64,000 nt of DNA from Lepidodermella squamata (Eukaryota > Gastrotricha): the NCBI GenBank assembly GCA_047495785.1, contig JBLDXI010000032.1, positions 2,666,001-2,730,000 of the forward strand, given 5' to 3'. Below, piece after piece: positions 37,417-47,911 of the stretch. The stretch's first letter is position 1. Every line of letters begins with the position of its first letter. The notes beneath the pieces were generated by a model. The model made no database searches. It was not told where the DNA came from and worked only from the letters and a program-made list of their open reading frames with translations. The position numbers and the translations under genes were made by a program.

Positions 37417-38061
37417 TCACTAGCTATTACGTTTTTTTATGCCATTTTATGCTATTTAGCCTTATAACTCTTCCTTATATTGATCGCTGATGATATTGAA
37501 TTTCTAGATAAATAAGGTTGACGCAAATTTCCGGTTCAATTTTGTTTTAATTCTTCAATATTCGTGGTTATAGCAATTGGTTTATTATGGGGCAATTTTC
37601 GCCACTGGCAATTTAATTATCTGAAATTTGAATTTTTTAAATTTCTTGGAAACATATCACCCTTTCCAAAGTTTTGCCGAACCTTTCTTTGTCTTTTCCC
37701 TTCACGGTCTCAAAACATTTCACGGCTTTAGAATATGCTAGAACGCATGTATAATGGAGTGTAAATTTAAATTATCCAAGGACGTGATGTTCCATACCCA
37801 ACGGATCTTGAACGATGAGATTAAAAAATGGCTGCGCGGGGTTTTCTTAAGACCGCGCTTAGCGACGTGCTAGTTTGGCCCCACTCGAGCTAACAATAAC
37901 GTTCGCCGTAACAAAGGTGATGTTTTTAACGCACTCCAGCTAAATTAATCACCCGGCGATGAAAAATATCCGCTTAGCAAATTTTCCCTTGTTATTCCTT
38001 CAACTGCCGTTTCCTCTCACTCCTCAAATTTTCGCGCTTTTTACACGCTGCCTAATATAAA
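37417..38061. other. Intergenic spacer between Kunitz-type paralogues
   Basis: 645 bp, AT-rich. No coding feature or clear splice acceptor close to the downstream ATG. Presumed 3' UTR and promoter. Confidence 0.4.
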
Positions 38062-39010
38062 ATGGCAAACGCCGCAATTTTCCTGGCTCTAGTTTCACTG
38101 CAAGTTGCATGGGCCGCGGAAGATGCGAAATGCCCGGTTGGTGGCATGTCTTTTCCGGAACATTTCGAGGCAGAAATAACAGAGGATGCTAACCTTGATG
38201 TTCCCGCTCAACTGAGATTTCCATTCTTGGAAGGTGGATTGCAAGTATGTGAGATAATTTCGTTAAATTGCGGCAATTCACGATTCTTTCTAGATTTTTC
38301 TTCACCTAAGAATTCCGTGCAGTGGCCAGATTTCCGAGTACAAGTTTTGGACAGCGAAAAATGTGATAAATGGCCTACATTTAGCTGTTTTCCGAATTAA
38401 CGAAACTGACACCTCGGCTCAACTAATCTCCGACTTTTACATAAATGCCCAGACGACTAGACTAGCGCAGGGCGAGGAGGGCTGGATCAGCTCGCGACCG
38501 AATTCGCCTATCCAAGTCAAACAGGGCGATGTAATCGGCATGTTCTACGACCAACTAGGCGGCGAGACCAGCATTCGATCCCTTTCGCTATCTGTCGATG
38601 ATGTGGAAAATTCTTTTGACACCCTGGTCTACCTGACGTCGGCGAAAGACTTGGTCGACGGGTCGAAGGGCCATGTTTGGCTGGAAGAAGGCATCAAAGT
38701 CAACCGAGTTCCGGCCTTGTACCTAAAGCTCGAAGGCACGAAACCGAAGCAGAACCGCCCCGCCGCCATTCACGTGAAACACATCCCTCAATCTGTAACG
38801 GTTCAATGCGAGCAGCGCCCGTCCCAGTACCACTTATCCGGGCTGGTTTGCGATGGCGAGGTTACCCTGCGATATTTCTACCACGAGAAGACCGGATTTT
38901 GCCGCGAATTCATCCATTGTTCGATTCCTCAGGCGTCGGAAATCGCCGGGTTTTTGACGTACAAAGACTGTATGGTGACGTGCCGACGGAGTCAAAATGG
39001 AGTTGCCTGA
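38062..39010 (+). CDS. Secreted protein with Kunitz-type C-terminal domain, copy 2
   Basis: Two exons, 38062-38244 and 38294-39010, join in frame to 299 residues. Signal peptide MANAAIFLALVSLQVAWA. The N-terminal domain aligns with copy 1 through CSGQISEYKFW, GLHLAVFRIN and QGDVIGMFYD, and again at VPALYLKLEG. The Kunitz-like end reads CDGEVTLRYFYHEKTGFC, REFIHC, then KDCMVTC. This copy has a single intron at a position not shared with copy 1, which has six. The close tandem arrangement indicates duplication. Role likely extracellular; protease inhibition is a family-based guess. Confidence 0.75.
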
Positions 39011-39198
39011 AATGTGAAGCATTATTATTACACGTGTCCGAATAATGAAAGAATTAGTGAAAATAAATTGTACGCACTCAATAACCTCGTAAAAATGGCC
39101 ACGCGATGGTTGTATCGCGTGCCGATTCTTTTTCAATATTTTGAAATTTTAAACCAGTCGCAGTTTGACATTTTCAACATTTACAGCAAATACAAGAA

Positions 39199-39788
39199 AT
39201 GAAGTCTCTGAAATATCTGATTTTATCTGTTTCAATCGCTTTGATCAGCCAATTCACAGCAGCTAGTAGCAGCGAGTTCACGTGCTACGTTTGCGAGAGT
39301 GAATTTCACAACACAACACAAGATTACGAGAGCGACAAATGCGTCTCGCCGATCGGTAAAATCGAACCGGCGCCGTGCCCACCGATGAAAGGCGGCGCTA
39401 ATGAAAAGTACGGCTGTTTGAAGATTTACACCGTTACGGATGCGCGGACTGAATTCAATCCTCATAAAAATTCGAACAGGTTTAGTACATGGCCGCTCGA
39501 AAATTAATTTATCAGTTCGGTCGAATGTTTTATTAGATACCTGCGAAAAATGTCTCGGCAGTGCGCTTCTTTTGTGGACCCAGTTGTCAAATGCAGCACA
39601 CAACATGGAGCTAACAGTCAAACTCTATCTTGGTATTTTATTTTTATTTTTTATAATATTTATTTTATTAATTTTTATCTATTAGCTTTTGCGACTCTCG
39701 TGACTGCAACTCCTCACCAGGCCGTAAAGGAGCTAATTCTATCCTGACTTTGGCGTTGCCAACATTGGCGCTATTCAGATTCCATTGA
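39199..39788 (+). CDS. Ly6/three-finger GPI-anchored protein
   Basis: Three exons, 39199-39479, 39537-39632, 39686-39788, give 159 residues. The signal peptide (MKSLKYLILSVSIALISQF) precedes FTCYVCES, the usual Ly6 start. Further cysteines occur at intervals (DKC, APCPP, YGC, RQC, KC), and the domain closes with CFCDSRDCNSS, the C-x-C-x4-CN signature. A hydrophobic tail (ILTLALPTLALF) then suits GPI attachment. The family includes nematode ODR-2/HOT proteins and fly Quiver-like proteins that act at the cell surface. A T-rich splice acceptor (ACATTTACAG) lies 12 bp before the ATG. It sits 188 bp after the Kunitz-type gene and 286 bp before the HD-domain gene. Confidence 0.82.
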
Positions 39789-40074
39789 TTATCCGTCTTG
39801 GAGACTGAGCTAAATTATCCAAAATATATGAATTCGATGAATAAATATTTTAAGAGTTCGAGAGGTTCCATTCTGTCCATTCTGTCCGGTGTTTTTGTGT
39901 TCTTCACGAAAAGCTATTATCAACAATTATCAGTTGAGAAAATGTTTACGTCAAATTTGCTATCTTGCAAATGATAAAATTTGGTGAGGTCGCGGAGCTA
40001 GCGTAATCTTTTACCAGAGCCTACTTTTTTGGAGGTTAATTCGCGAAAACAGGCCCCAAGTTTCAATCTGTACC

Positions 40075-42029
40075 ATGAAGAGTCAACTTTATTTAATTTT
40101 CGTCATTTTTGCCCTACTCGCCCAAACCAAAGGTCTGCTAGAAATTATCGCTGATTTTCGGCTGATTTCGTTTTGAAAATAGGCAACAGTGACGAGGTCG
40201 ATGAGGGCTTCAGTGAAGCAGAGTCTTGCAATGAGCAACAGTATTCGGCTAATAGGCGGGAACACGTCGTAAGCTTTAAATATAAATACCAAAAACTAAA
40301 CGATTTCTATTACCTATCTAATTAATCTACAGCTGATGTATGACGCCCACTTTCGAGACACTGTTTACAACTTGGCTATCCCAGTTGACGGCCTTATTAA
40401 AGCTATCATTGATTCAGCTCCTTTTCAGCGGCTTCAAAGCATTCGACAAATGGCTATGGTCGCCAAGGTATATCCCACAGCTAAGCATACGCGTTTTGAA
40501 CACTCTATTGGGTTAGTAAAATTTTAACCGAAAATCCGTCTTAATATTGGATTGAATTGGTAGAACTTACTACTTGGCCAATCAGTTCATTATCAAGCTT
40601 CGCGAAACTTTACCCGAGCATGAGCGGTTCGAGGTGATATCCGAGCGAGACAAAACCGCAGTTGAAATCGCCGCGTTGTGTCACGATTTGGGCCATGGAC
40701 CTTTCTCTCATCTTTTCGAAGACGTCCTTAAAGCTAAAAACAACACATGGAATGTAAATCAAATAATATAGTTATAACAAGATTAATTTTCCCCCATAAC
40801 TTCAGCATGAGGCAGGATCCGAGGCAATGTTGCGCAGGGTGCTTGCATATGAGACAGTTCGTGAATGGCTAGCTAGGGAACCTCTTTTCCTGAAAACAGA
40901 TGCTGAAGTTGAAGATTACCTCATTTTCATCCGGCAACTGATTCGCGGGAAGCCGAGGAAACATGCCGCCTATTTTGCCGAAAAGCCCTTCCTCCTTGAA
41001 ATAGTTTCGAACCACCAAAATGGTCTAGATGTAGATAAAATCGACTATTTGAAACGCGACTTGCAATTCAGCCGCGGAATCACCGGCATCGTTGATCATC
41101 GCCGCATTTTCATTAACGCGAGGCTGATCAAGGATGACGAAGGGCATTATCAAATGGCCTTCCGAACTAAGGTTGCCGAGGAACTGGCCGATGTCTTCCA
41201 ATGGCGATACTACCTTCACCGCTACGTTTGCTTCCACCCAACCGTTCGTCTCTTGGAGCAAATGTATAAAAGCCATAGCTTTTATGGCTTCTTTAATAAT
41301 TTTGGTTATTTTTATAGGATGATTGATTTGTTTTTCGCTTCGGAAGAACTTGTCGCTAAAACTATGTCCTGGCCCTCGGATTGGATGAGCACGTTCGGAA
41401 CTGGGTCAGATTCAGTGGATAAGCTGATGAAGCTCGACGACGAGACATTCTTCTCGATAATCAAGCTCTTTGCCCCGGCAAATCACCCAGCGGCTAAATT
41501 GTATCACCGGCTCGAGCATCGATTGCTATACAAAAAATCATGCACAATGACGCTATACTCGCCAAAGGATGATGACCAGTTTTACAAGGCCAATTTTAAA
41601 GCTGAGGCTGACAAAAGTGAAATCGAAAGCCGCAAATATGTCATTGTGGTATGCGAATCAAAAACAGAAATGTAAATTCAGGAACTTTTTATTTTTAAAT
41701 TTTTTCAGGTTACCAGATTTCGATTTGGCAGCGAACCATCGGCGACAGCTCGCGAATTCAGATTGTTTTTGAAAGAGGAAAATCCGAAGATCTACCTTCC
41801 CCAAGAAGAGGTCAGTTGCCTTCGAAAATGTTGGAGTACGTATTTTGGAAAATCCTTTTTTCAGGATCTTTTCTACCAGCGCTACTCCAGCTTGAAGAAA
41901 ATCGATCAATACGCTCAAATTTACGTATTTTGGCGCGGTGATCTCGATGACCCACAGAAAGAAACCTTGGAGGACATTGTTTGCCCAGGTTTCGCGCGTA
42001 AAAATGACGCTGTCATGGAACAGTACTAA
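40075..42029 (+). CDS. SAMHD1-like HD-domain phosphohydrolase with signal peptide
   Basis: Seven exons (40075-40132, 40183-40268, 40333-40511, 40564-40753, 40806-41648, 41709-41810, 41865-42029) give 540 residues. SAMHD1 hydrolyses dNTPs to nucleosides and triphosphate. The metal-binding residues are all present: H105 in HTRFEHS, H148-D149 in [12 protein letters not shown]248 in DVDKIDY, with the substrate-site Tyr252 and Asp256. There is no SAM domain. Instead exons 1-2 encode an apparent signal peptide ([19 protein letters not shown]) and an acidic spacer. At the GTP allosteric site, human Asp137 and Gln142 are kept (D75, Q80) but Arg145 is Gln83, and the Lys116-Val117 pair aligns with Leu-Met. 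An internal Met (codon 50, at 40336) could start a cytosolic form. The last intron (41811-41864) is 54 bp and stop-free. HD-superfamily membership is very secure; substrate is not. Confidence 0.85.
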
Positions 42030-44361
42030 CACTGAATGAATTATGTGATGTTCAAATTTGATTGTGAACAGGAAACGATTTTACCTACCTAGTCATTTTT
42101 TACTCGAACAAAAATTAATTATAAAAATATTCCAAGAAAAGATTATGCGAGTTTGCTCAAATATTGAAGTTTACGGCCATCGGCGACAAGGTCGAGCATA
42201 GGCATGACAGCATTGCAATCGCGTGATTTTCTCAAGTATTTGTTGCATTACAATTTCTAAAAAGAGAGAACCCGCCAGTCAAATTGCTTTGAAGGTTCGG
42301 CACATAGATTTTCCCCGATTTCTCTGCTCGTGTAGTGTGCAAGGCCACAGACCGAGCACCTAAACAAAAAGGCCAGATCCATGTAGAGAAAGCGGGTTTA
42401 CGCGTCCAAGTCGGCGTGTAAACCCGCCAAATCACCGAAAACCGCCTTTGCGTGTATACGCGCACATAGACACGCGCATCCGTGGGCGCTGGAGGGTTAA
42501 AGTATATTTCGGCACAGCATATAAGCATAATACGGGTTCGGTGTACTGTTTTGAAGCGTGAGTTCTTCCTCGACGTGAATGAATTATCCGTAAATCATAT
42601 TATGAAATAAGAAGTAGTATTGGGTCAAGCGTATCCCTTCGAAAATTATAGCTTCCGTCGACAAGGATTCGGCGTCAAAATTACCTGCTTTGACACTCTG
42701 AATATGACATCCACATTCTCCATACTGTAGTGTGGGGTAACTTGACCGGAAAAGTCTATTCACCATCGATATCACAGCTAAATCAAATCTTTCCCCCGCG
42801 TTTTGAGTCGATCTATTGCACTTGGGCTACATTGTGCACTTTTCCGAATTTTAAAATTGTTGACGATTCAAAATCGATAATCGATAATAACTGATCGATT
42901 TTGATCGTTGAAACTTTGGCATTGAAAATCTCGGCATTGAGAAAGTTTCAGACGGCGCTGTTTTCAGATTCGGAATCCTCTCGTTGAGATCTTTCAAAAT
43001 ACACCTCAAACTTGAAAATCTGTTGGCGGAAACACGAGCAGTGAGCACTTGAAGTTTGTGGGGTAACTTGGCCGATAACGTGCGAAATGCGCACTAAAAT
43101 TTGGCCTGGACACGAAAGGGCGCGTTGAATCACATCGCCCTAGTTTCTGCCAGATGGTTCATCGCCAAGTGAAATAGCCATGCGGCCAAGTTACCCCGCG
43201 CTCCGGCCAAGTTGCCCCACTTAGACCCGATGCTTCAAACCCTGATAAAACCGACCAGGTGCATCGGTTTTTGACGGGGCTTGCGGCTATCGCTAGATGA
43301 TCAAACGAGGAATCTGCTGATATTAAATTTGCGGGGGGTTTACGATAGTAGCTCGTTTTAAGACGCCGAAAACTGTTTTTCCGGCCAAGTAACCCCACAC
43401 TACGGTATAAGGAATTTGCTGTTGGAAATCACTCTTTTTCGATCAAATATCATTATATTACAATGATCAAGACCATTCATGCTGATCATGAACCACGGCC
43501 TCGTTCGTAATTTCATTCAAATCAATATTTTGTGGTCAGCTATTGTTTAAATCATCTTGAATGAGAATTGAAAAACAAACTTCAACGGCAGTTAAAATGA
43601 ATGGCAGGAAATCGATTTCCTTGTTGTTATTTGCTTAAAACACCTCTGACGGCTGATTCTGTGATGAGGATTTAGCTTCTATAATTAATTTTATCGATAG
43701 GGATTTTTTTCATTTTTCGTAGCCTGTTGTTTTTAGATTGAGATGCGCTTGTATCGCCTGAGAAATCGAGTTACCTTGTCTGAGAAGTTTCGCGGTGGAA
43801 TTGATATTAAAATCATCCCAACAAATGTTTTCCCGCATATTTCAGCAATTTTAGAACGCACTACATCAAGTTTATATCATTTTTATTTTCAATATTCACG
43901 ACATATTCAAGCAAGCGAAGTGATAGAATTTTGTGCATATTCCGCGAATAAATTACATTACACGAAGTGATGTCACGAAAAGTTCAGCAAAAATACAATC
44001 ACAATTTCGAAAATCAATTGGTAAAATTTGAATATACTATTTATTATAGATCATCATTCTATATAATGATTAGAAGCAAGAAAAACACGGGACCAAGAAC
44101 ACAAAAAATATGTACGCATTTTAGTCTTCGTCAATTCAATAATGACTGAGGCAGTACTATTCTCATCAAAATGAGATTTGTCACTCGAGACAACGTCTAA
44201 AGCTCCGTTTCTCCTACTCAACTTGAGCGTGACGAAAAAGTAAATGTAAAATTATTATGGTAAAGAATCAAGTATTAACTCGGTTGTTCGATGACTACAA
44301 TCATACGTGATTTTCAACAAAATTCAACATAACATCAAACAAGGCAGGTTCTTTGAATAAT
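42030..44361. other. Intergenic region with TIR element B
   Basis: Tail-to-tail spacer between the HD-domain gene (+) and ELOVL (-). It contains the TIR element at 42723-43407. Small frames at 43743-44149 are AT-rich and look random. A short AT-rich palindromic stretch with repeated ATCGAT/CGATAA lies near 42868-42905, inside the element. Confidence 0.5.
42723..43407. mobile_element. TIR element B, related to element A
   Basis: The left end TACTGTAGTGTGGGGTAACT (42723) and the reverse complement of the right end (TACCGTAGTGTGGGGTTACT, ending at 43407) match except at two positions in those first 20 bases, and the match continues for seven more with one difference. TA bounds both sides. The GGGGTAACTT core recurs inside in both orientations (about 43060 and 43170-43220), as in element A. 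The body is 685 bp, has no transposase, and shares only the core motif and layout with the 4127-4751 element. Likely two families mobilised by similar transposases. Confidence 0.82.
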
Positions 44362-45313
44362 TTAATCAGCTTTCTTAGCTTCCAGGCCGCGTTTCTTCGG
44401 CGAGATGTACGTGCCGATGAAGTAGTGGATGAACAGGACGAAATAGCTGAAATAAACGACGAAAGTCCGGTGAACCTGGAAAAGTGTTTCGGTGCCGCAT
44501 GATTCGCCCTTAATCGCCATTTTATAATAGACGGTTCCTGTTATAACGCAGGCAAGGATCATCTGAATTATCTGCATGGTTGTGATTGAAATATTGACGA
44601 TTTTCGGGCATCGGTAACCAGCAGCGCGAGTCATCTAAAATTCGAAAAAATATCGTTTAATTTAAGGAGAAATTTTGGATTTCCAAAACTTACATAATAA
44701 GTATACATGAAGGCGTGGACGGTATAATTCATAGTCCTGGAAAAGTGATAAAATTATTTCAAGTTAAAGGTAATTAGTTAGGGCAAATTTACATATAAAA
44801 AAGGCCAGAACCGACCCAAGACGGGTAAGAATAAAAGACGAAAACAACGACAGAGGCGTGGTGATACCAGTGCAGCAAAATTAGCTCTTGTTTACGTAAA
44901 ACAATGAAGATCGTATCGATGAGTTCAGGAATTTTGCTGAGTAGAAACATCGAGCCCCAGAAAGAAACAACTTCGTGTTGATACAAACTCTCGTCACAGA
45001 TCGTAAACATGGCGCCGTGTTGAGCAAGCATTCGATACATGTAAGGCACGGTGCGGAAAGAGGCGATTATGCTAAAAACGGCTGTGATAAAATTCCAGAA
45101 TGTCAACGGGCCGCGTAGGCTGAATCGCGGCCGATCACGCATGATCCACTTGATTGAGAAAATCACGATCACGTAGACTATTGCGATCACCCAACTGAGC
45201 CAAATATTGCTCTGAGCCCATTTCCTAAAACCAGCTGCGTCATGATTTCGCTCGAAGTCAAATCCTTTATGACCGGATAGGATGTCGTACAAAGACCGGT
45301 TAGTTGAAGTCAT
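44362..45313 (-). CDS. elo: ELOVL fatty acid elongase
   Basis: Endoplasmic reticulum enzyme that condenses malonyl-CoA with acyl-CoA in very-long-chain fatty acid synthesis. Three exons, 45313-44793, 44736-44694, 44634-44362, make 278 residues, the usual family size. The histidine box HWYHHASV is present, with the upstream K-x-PELIDTIFIVLRK and the downstream MNYTVHAFMYTYM. Several hydrophobic helices are evident. The C-terminus SPKKRGLEAKKAD ends in a KKxx-like basic ER retention context. The HWYHH form (His before Trp-Tyr) resembles the ELOVL3/6 group that elongates saturated and monounsaturated chains. The gene lies 256 bp downstream of SNU13 on the same strand. Confidence 0.92.
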
Positions 45314-45569
45314 TATAGTTAATGATCTAAGATTACAAAAATGGTAGGTTAAAGCATTTTTCTGTTTGTTACTAAAACCGATAACAGAATAAAAAATGAG
45401 CACAATATTCTTCACATTTTTCACCTCTATCTCTCTCACCAGTTTCAGTTAACAAACATCACTGATCTCACTTCATCACTAGCTTCATTAGTTCATCTCA
45501 ACGCTCTCTTCTGCCAGCGACTAGGCGTCAACAATAGGCGAGCGAAAGAGGTACACATTATGCATTTGT

Positions 45570-46005
45570 TTAGACTAGCAGGCGTTCGATCGACTGACGA
45601 ATGTTCTGGATCAGAGGGTTCAGCTGAGAACCTTTGTTAGTTGTGATCGAGCACGAAATAACCGGACGTGAGACGCCGCAAGCGCGACCGAGAGCTTCCT
45701 TTGATCGGACGAATACGTAGGGCACGTTCTAGACAAAAAACAAAAGTAGATCAATTAACTGAAAGCTCAGATTGTATTACCTTGTCCTCGCACAACAACG
45801 GCAAATGCATGACGATTTCAATCGGTTCAGTATCAGCAGCCAGAATGATCAGCTCGGACAAGTTTCGGTTCAGAGTCTTGGTTGCCTCGTTAGCACCCTT
45901 GCGGAGCTGGTTGTAGTGCATAGCCTGCTGTACCATGTCCAAAATCTTCTTGGTCAGCTCAGGATCGGCCAGAGGATAGGCCTTGGGGTTAACTTCATCG
46001 GCCAT
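45570..46005 (-). CDS. snu13: SNU13 / NHP2L1 (15.5K) RNA-binding protein
   Basis: Binds kink-turns in U4 snRNA and box C/D snoRNAs, so it acts in the spliceosome and in rRNA modification. Exons 46005-45781 and 45728-45570 give 127 residues, one fewer than human. The conserved blocks are [59 protein letters not shown] and the SIERLLV C-terminus. The intron falls right after LLCEDK. It lies 151 bp downstream of AAGAB, same strand. Confidence 0.97.
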
Positions 46006-46156
46006 TTTGAGTTAACAAATTGAAATCAACAAAAAACACTAAAATAAAGAAATGAATCAATATAAGTCACATTTAAATCTGACAAATACAATAATTTCGT
46101 TAGAAACAGTTAGACAAGAATTACTTTCAACACAAAAAAATAGAAAAGGCATTCGT

Positions 46157-47206
46157 TCAATGTTCATCAGTACCATTTGACGTCGGAACGCCAGTTTCCG
46201 CTACACCGTTCTCGATCAAACCTTCGACATCGGAGCCAGATTTCGGTGAAGATGAAACATCTGAGTAAGAGGAGGCACCATCGCTGTCTAGCTCATCGTC
46301 GTCTCCGCCGATAGCCTTCCAGAAAGCAGTGACAACCTTCTCGGCATAGGCGTGTCGGTCTTCTCCCTCCGGCATCGCTTGACAACGCTCCTTCATTGTA
46401 GCAAGACGAGAAAATAAAGATTCAAATTGTTCAGTGTCATCTGCGATCCTATTTTGAGCTGAGCTGGATTGCACATCACCTCCGCTTGGCGCAGCTGTGT
46501 CATTGAGAGACGATGAAGATGAGCTGCACGAGGATGAGAGGCGTTGGAACTGGTGACCGGCAGCATTGCTCCGATCTTCAACAAATGCTGCTGCCACACT
46601 GATAGCCGAGAGAATTCTACTGCAGCCATACTCCTCGGCTTCTCGTCCATCTTCACAAAATGACTCGCCGGGGCCATCTTCAGGTTCCATTTCTACGATT
46701 TCCACCTCGTTATGTACACACCACTTAGCGAAGTCGTTCTTTTGCTGGATTGAGCCAGATTCTAAGGCGCCAAAAGAAGGCACGCCTAGAAGAATGCGGC
46801 TCTCGGGAGACCATTTAGTTTTCAACGATTCGACAGATCGTTTGATCGCTGTCATCTCTTCCTCGCCTTCAACTTCGGCCTTCGAATGATAAGCAACAAT
46901 GAAAGAGCAGACTGGAGGAAGTATTGCATCGGAGGATAGCTGATAAGCAGTACGAAGACTGTTTTCAGAGAGAAGACTGTGTAAATTATCGGAAACTAGA
47001 AGACGCAGACGGACGAAGTGATATTTCGAATCGATTTCGATTTCGCTTGTCAAAATGGAACATATTGCACCATCAAAGGTCACTACGTCAGTTTCTTCTA
47101 CTTGCTTGTCACCGCTCAAATCTTTGATCAACGTTTGGAGAAATTCCCGATTTCGGCCATAAATTAAACAGCATGCATTTTTCGACTCCTTGGGCTTTGC
47201 TGCCAT
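46157..47206 (-). CDS. aagab: AAGAB / p34, adaptor-assembly chaperone
   Basis: Single exon, 349 residues. AAGAB binds alpha- and gamma-adaptin and helps assemble AP-1 and AP-2 clathrin adaptors in the cytosol. The N-terminal half is the pseudo-GTPase domain (NACCLIYGRNREFLQTLI at the P-loop position, without a GKS/T). The C-terminus carries the diagnostic block FESLFSRLATMKERCQAMP, then HAYAEKVVTAFWKAIGGDDDE. The middle is a Ser-rich, acidic linker. The gene is the first of three packed minus-strand genes; a possible splice acceptor (GCCTTGTAG) is 16 bp before the ATG. Confidence 0.9.
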   Translation of the reverse strand: MAAKPKESKNACCLIYGRNREFLQTLIKDLSGDKQVEETDVVTFDGAICSILTSEIEIDSKYHFVRLRLLVSDNLHSLLSENSLRTAYQLSSDAILPPVCSFIVAYHSKAEVEGEEEMTAIKRSVESLKTKWSPESRILLGVPSFGALESGSIQQKNDFAKWCVHNEVEIVEMEPEDGPGESFCEDGREAEEYGCSRILSAISVAAAFVEDRSNAAGHQFQRLSSSCSSSSSSLNDTAAPSGGDVQSSSAQNRIADDTEQFESLFSRLATMKERCQAMPEGEDRHAYAEKVVTAFWKAIGGDDDELDSDGASSYSDVSSSPKSGSDVEGLIENGVAETGVPTSNGTDEH

Positions 47207-47911
47207 ATCAATAAAATACCTCTACAAGGCATTTAGAAAGGCAAAAGATAGAGGAATAAGTATAGCTTAGTTGAGCAAGCGTAGGCTGACGCATAGTGTA
47301 TATTTGAAAAAGTGAGGTGGGCATTAGAATAAGGTCACTGACAAGTGACAAGGTAAGTTGGGTATCGAATTGAGGTCATCTCGCACCTCAAAGCGATCAC
47401 GCCAGCTGCGCGGTGGACGCGTTTCTAAACGCCGCATGCTTGCGGCAGCGCTGTCCTAAAAAATACTGCGGCTGAAAAACATTTATGAATTAACTATACC
47501 AAGTTTTTTCAAAATATCACTTCTGGAAAGATTAAGATTTACAAGGTTGAAATTTGTGCGGTAATGCAAAAGCATAACGCGCTATTTTTTTGAAAGGCTG
47601 ATTTTTTCAAGTTTTCAGCGGTTTTTCAGTCATGTGATCTGAGCTGTGCCGGCGCCAGAGAGCAGACTGCGGACTCCCAGGAATCTCGAGTCTTGGGCCT
47701 TACAATTTTTAGGTTACTTCAGACATAAATCCACAATAAATAGTGACTGCCAAGGCGCGCGCCTGGATAAATCTAGCAACGGAGTCTTCCGGTATCCTTT
47801 AAGTGTACCTACCGTATTTCGCATTACTCATGTCCTATTGCTTTGCGCATTTTTTATTTGGATGCCATTGTCGTTTCCTTGTGTCACTTTAGTCCATTGA
47901 ATAGACGAAAT
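47207..47911. promoter_or_regulatory. Divergent spacer between AAGAB and MRPS9
   Basis: 705 bp between genes read outward in both directions, so it should hold promoters for both gene clusters. No TATA box or other defined element stands out. On the plus strand a 3' splice site (TGTGTCACTTTAG) lies 19 bp before the MRPS9 ATG. Confidence 0.4.

Noticed and set aside
43743-44149. Two small plus-strand frames between the HD gene and ELOVL
   Set aside because: Composition is like the surrounding AT-rich DNA, with no domain and no splice partner.
47843-47911. Upstream in-frame ATG for MRPS9
   Set aside because: The extra 23 residues are unlike a targeting peptide, and a good 3' splice site at about 47892 sits between this ATG and the chosen one.
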